From: Perkinsus marinus ATCC 50983
Taxonomy: Eukaryota; Perkinsozoa; Perkinsida; Perkinsidae
Reading direction: 5' to 3'
Assembly: GCF_000006405.1 (NCBI RefSeq)
Contig: NW_003213929.1
Span: 224,368-283,036 of the forward strand
Length of the DNA: 58,669 nt
A program made the position numbers and the translations under genes. This document shows, piece after piece, positions 54,882 through 58,669 of this stretch (the stretch's first letter is position 1; every line of letters starts with the position of its first letter). The notes under the pieces were generated by a model. It worked only from the letters and a program-made list of their open reading frames with translations. It was not told the origin of the DNA and did not search any database.

Positions 54882-55436
54882 AGCTCAAAATGCCAACACT
54901 GCAAAGGCAAACTTCTGACGAGAAACGCCAGCTTGAAGGCCCCATCCAATGGAAGACTAACATGAGGATCTTCGGGGCCTCAAGAGACCAACAAGGCCCT
55001 AGGTACCCAAGAGTCTGATACATAGTACTCTGCTAAAGCTCCTATTTGATGAGAACCTAGCACGAAGACTCCTTCAATAGAGGGCACTTCAACAAAAGAT
55101 GGTAAGAGATGCTGGGACAGTTATTTATGATTACACTATGGCAGGGCATGCTCCATTTGACGGCATATTGCCGATCCAACGCTACAGTCAACTGAGGATC
55201 TACATAGTGTCAAGTAGTGGGTCGGCGGCTGCCGATTGCAATGTACTGGGCAGTCCTATGGTCCAGGTGATGAAGGGATATGCTCCCTAGCAGCCGCTCA
55301 GGCATGTCCACTTCTTCTTGGGACTCCACCTAAAGCGAATCCACTACGACTGAGTACTGCGGAACCGAGAAAAACAACCCACGAGTTGAATGAAAACCAG
55401 AGACGTTCAGCGACCCCAACGATCGATCCGCTACGT
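54882..55436. other. intergenic, nothing recognised
   Basis: Between the WD40 gene 5' end and the EDR2-type gene 3' end, both on minus. A minus-strand stretch at 54985-55080 reads protein-like (FVEVPSIEGVFVLGSHQIGA) but no exon partners were found. Confidence 0.35.
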
Positions 55437-56762
55437 TCAGGCTATTACCAGGTATCCAACATCTAGTACGACGTCCCTCACACGCTCCTTCACTTGGGCT
55501 AGCGTTGTCCGGGCTATTAGAGACCACTTACGAACATCGTAGTCGATCTCAACATACCGGTACGGTCGAGAACCTAAGTGTGCCCCTTGGGGTCCGAGGG
55601 GGAGGGTCGACACTGACCTTCCAGGATGGTCGCGCTCCCTGTTATGAGGGCCGGCTTGCCGTTGTATCTTTCTATGATGCCCATAGCGGGTAAGCTTGGG
55701 AGATCAGTGAGGTTCTGGACCCGACCAATGACTTTAAACGGAAGATTCCGATCAGAGATGCCTGATGATAGAAAGGACACCTTGCGCGAATAGGAAGGTC
55801 CCCACCTCGGTCCAAGAGGTTGAGCCACAATCTGACTGATCTCGGCACGTCGGGGTCGTGGGGCCTCGAGGACCTACCACCACAGAGGCTCTCATGAGAC
55901 CTTTGGGGTAAGTGAAGGGATCTCACCAAGAAGCCATCTCCCGAGTGATCATGAAATAGACGATGACACTATAGCCCGGATGAGGCTTTTGCGTCACGAA
56001 GGGGTTGAAGGACGGCCCCTCCCCAGGCACTTGGGCGTTCACTACGACCAACGCTGGGGCATCACACTGCGATGTGTACCTGGAATTGCTTATGAAAAAC
56101 GCCCATACGGGTAACTAACCTCACCATGGAGGAAGGGGAGGGAAATTCATATGCCTTGCGACGTCCGATAGCACATCATCTCCCCGCAAAAGGTCGGCCC
56201 CTATGGGCTCATATAGGGCTGGTAGGCTAGGCGCTTTGGTCCCAGTGCGAGCATAGTCAGGACCGCACCTTACACTGAAGTGGCAGGCCTCTCGAGGTGA
56301 CCACGTCGCTGTCCCGTGGGGCGTGTCCTCCTGTCGGAGAGGCAAGGAAGCACCCATATTGTGGGAGACCAGAGGAAGTGGGTCCGGCGATGGTATCCAT
56401 AGCGGACCATCTGCTGTCTGTTTCGCTGTGACATAAGAGACTTCACTGACGGTTCGTGAAGGAGGGGTGATGGAAAGAGTGAAGGTGATATCTCGTGGAT
56501 CCACGATGGTCTCCGGTCGCGGGAAGATGCCAACACTGACGGCGGAGTAGTAGGCGGAAACACTCCCTGGTGGGGACTGGCCGAGGGAGAGGGCCGGGGA
56601 GGAAGCGTCGATGCCATCCCATTGGTCGCCGCCGCTATTGGTGGACTTACGCCACTTGTCAAAGCGGTAGGAGGAAGTGACAGTTACTTTCTGACAGAGT
56701 GCACGGCATCCACACGTGGCCATAAAAACGGGAGAGGAACTAACACGGAACATATATTTCAT
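55437..56762 (-). CDS. EDR2_C (DUF1336) lipid-binding domain protein
   Basis: Exons 56125-56762, 55927-56079, about 55618-55900 and 55437-55573. The EDR2 C-terminal domain is readable in order: WSPREACHFSVRCGPDYAR, APALVVVNAQVPGEG, PHPGYSVIVYFMITREMAS, FLSSGISDRNLPFKVIGRVQ, IERYNGKPALITGSATIL, and YRYVEIDYDVRKWSLIART ending LDVGYLVIA. The domain occurs after PH-START modules in plant EDR2 and alone in other eukaryotes; it is linked to lipid binding and membrane traffic. The first 110 residues are unrecognised and lack a signal peptide. Phase between exons 2 and 3 could not be closed exactly; one small intron may be missed around 55780-55910. Confidence 0.78.
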
Positions 56763-57966
56763 CGTGAACTTTCACGAGCTAAAATGCGCACTGGCAGTTT
56801 GAGCCTGTGGTCAGCATTTAGTTGAGGAGTAAATGAACGTCAAATCAAAGATGACTACGCCGACGATAATTATTCGACGAGAAGAGGTGATCTTTTCGCG
56901 CGTGGCAATGTAGGTGATGGAAAATCCAGTGGCATCTCTGTGGGAGACAGAAGTTTTTCACACGTCACGGAATTCTCAAAGCTCATTAACGACCAGTTCT
57001 GGGAATTGGTTTTGAGTTCTATTGAGCGGCCCAAAAACCAGCCTTGGAATAAATCCCAGAATCAGTTCAATGAACATCACTTAATAGCTACTACGCAAAT
57101 TATTATAACGTCCCGACACTCCGGCCGTCACGACGACGACAACAACACATGATTTCGGGCGTGCGCTTTTTCAATTTTTTGGAGTTAAGATTCACAACAG
57201 GTGGTTTATGAACAATCCAAGTGCCCGGTCAAGTGGGAAGGACTAGACTGCTAAGGTTCTGCTGACGGGCCGAGCGGTGGCAGGAAAAACCAGTATGCGG
57301 TCGATCATTTTCGCCAACTATCTCGATACTGTGGGTGGTTTAAATTCTTGGTGATGGCAAGAGAGATAGTTCGAACTTCGTCGAGGCAGTTTAATTCTTC
57401 GTCGTCGCCCGACGTCTACTTGCGGGGTTATCACATCAACATTGAATCATAGTGGTAGTCGGGAGTTCGGTTTTTCTCAAGGTATGGCTCGTGTACGCGG
57501 ATGCGGTCCCTGGCAGTCGTTAGATGTGACTGTTGAAAAAATGCAGAGAAGCCAATGGATTGCCTCTCCGCACCGTAGCCCTGGTGAAATCGCCAGTTTG
57601 CACCTGCTAGTTTTGCTCGTGCTCACTGAAACCGCAGCATGTGACTTAGCGACAAGAGTGTGCATGTCAGCCCGGGGTGGACGTGAGTCACTGGCACGTG
57701 GGATGTTCTGAGGGGAGATGAGGTTGTCTCGGTAGTCTGTGGTCTTTGAGAGGAGTTGATCATCAACTGGGACATCTAGCCGCTTGGGGGGTAGATGTCT
57801 CCGCAGAAGAAATCAAATTGGCGTTAATTTCGGGTTTAATCCCGGCTCGTATCTGAGCTACTTCGCTTGGTGGGCAAGAGGTTTGAACCTACACGTCTCG
57901 ATAGGCCATGGTGATGCGTTTTAATATCATTTATCACAGCAACGTTCGTAGTCTTCTCATCACCAC
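56763..57966. other. intergenic, nothing recognised
   Basis: 1.2 kb between the divergent EDR2-type and CoA-transferase genes. A Ser/Gly-rich frame at 57442-57711 has no motif. No repeats or RNA genes seen. Confidence 0.4.
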
Positions 57967-58669
57967 ATGCCCACGTCGCCGTCCCAAAACCCGCTGTCGG
58001 CGCTCCCACGAGGTATCATGGAGAATCTTAGAGTTCTCGAGCTCGCGACGTACATTGCCGGACCGGGAGCAAGTCTTATTTTTACGGAGCTTGGTGCTAC
58101 CACGATTAAGGTGGGGAGTTCACTCGTTCTCACTAATGACCACTCGGTAGGTTGAAACCCCGTCGACGGATGGGTCTAGTGCTGGTGGCGATCCTATGCG
58201 ACAGCTTCTGCTGCCCTTCGAGCCTGGCAGGCCCCATAGTAGCATTTTCGAGATGTTCAATCGCGGCAAGGAAAGCATCTGCCTTGACTTGAAGTTAGAG
58301 AAGGTGGTGGCTCCAACAACCGCCCAGGCAAATTCACTCAGCTCGCGAGCTTTCAGGATATGCAACTCTTCTGGGAGCTTCTCGAAGATGCTGACGTTTT
58401 TATCACAAATGTTCGTATTGATTCCCTGTGTAGTCTGGGTATTGACCACCGAACAGTGTGTGCACAGCTACCATCGCTGGTTTATGTCCTCATGACGGCG
58501 TGGGGGACCAAAGGGCACGGATATCAGAAACCTGGTGAGAACAGCCGATCCGCGGTTTCAGCTTCATCGAGATGGTTGATGGATGGGCGCTGAATTTCGG
58601 ACATTTGTCAGGACTGAATTCTCCTCTTTGTTTCCACTCAGTGGAGCTGCTCATACGACAAGCATTTCT
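57967..58669 (+). CDS. family III CoA-transferase (CaiB/BaiF), cut by window end
   Basis: Exons 57967-58110, 58151-58303 and 58357-58534, the next running off the window; phases fit. Motifs: LRVLELATYIAGPGASLIFT then ELGATTIKVE (N-terminal CoA-binding Rossmann part with the usual GP...L...LGA), FNRGKESICLDLK (the RgK-s-dLk signature), EDADVFITNVR (N-F-R-like) and MTAWGTKGHGYQKPG. These are typical of alpha-methylacyl-CoA racemase, formyl-CoA transferase and relatives, which move or epimerise acyl-CoA. The catalytic Asp would be further downstream, beyond the window. Together with the acyl-CoA dehydrogenase it may serve branched acyl-CoA breakdown. Start at 57967 chosen; the inner ATG at 58018 is an alternative. 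Confidence 0.85.

Overview
The window looks like nuclear DNA of a protist, most likely an alveolate close to Perkinsus. This is inferred from gene content and gene style; no marker gene was compared. Genes sit on both strands, are cut by many very short GT-AG introns (28-60 nt), and include families typical of alveolates: three proteins of the RAP/FASTK-like organellar RNA class, a two-domain AP2 factor, two pepsin-like aspartyl proteases, an ER HSP70 (BiP) and a mitochondrial HSP60. No viral or LTR-type element was recognised.

Layout. 0.1-3.7 kb: a 12-exon coiled-coil gene (+) whose introns are packed with short DNA-transposon relics (MITEs). 4.7-6.4 kb: RAP protein (+). 7.4-9.4 kb: intronless BiP (-). 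9.9-11.4 kb: AT-hook nuclear protein (+). 11.7-12.5 kb: AlkB-type dioxygenase (+). 12.7-18 kb: two aspartyl protease paralogues (+) around two small genes (-) and a Harbinger-like MITE. 19.5-21.7 kb: an inverted-repeat-bounded element with a spliced tyrosine-recombinase-like gene (-). 21.7-25.4 kb: almost empty. 25.4-40 kb: a long run of minus-strand genes (AP2, JmjC/cupin, ankyrin, RING, a proline-rich protein, a charged protein, a tyrosine-rich protein, a 3'-5' exonuclease, a RAP-like repeat protein), interrupted by a 53-bp minisatellite. 41-46.6 kb: HSP60 and a RAP protein (+). 47.3-48.7 kb: acyl-CoA dehydrogenase (-). 49.5-52 kb: leucine-rich-repeat protein (+). 52.8-56.8 kb: WD40 (ALADIN-like) and EDR2-type lipid-binding proteins (-). 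58 kb to the end: a family III CoA-transferase (+), cut by the window edge.

Most striking is a family of about 175-bp MITEs (ten copies) with CAGTGT termini and 8-bp target duplications, the hallmark of hAT elements. Seven copies lie inside introns. One intron of the third RAP gene (43595-43776) is almost wholly a MITE. In the coiled-coil gene another copy duplicated an 8-bp target that contains the splice donor. Introns here therefore grow, and may be born, by MITE insertion (introner-like behaviour). Other items worth a second look are the tyrosine-recombinase element, odd-length perfect palindromes with one-base centres, an aspartyl protease with an altered first catalytic motif, and introns below 33 nt.

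Functionally the genes are a mixed housekeeping set: organellar RNA metabolism (RAP proteins), chaperones of ER and mitochondrion, fatty and branched acyl-CoA metabolism, DNA repair (AlkB, 3'-5' exonuclease), chromatin and transcription (AT-hook, AP2, JmjC), and nuclear pore or membrane lipid functions. There are no operons. Exon joins were made by eye from GT/AG sites and phase.
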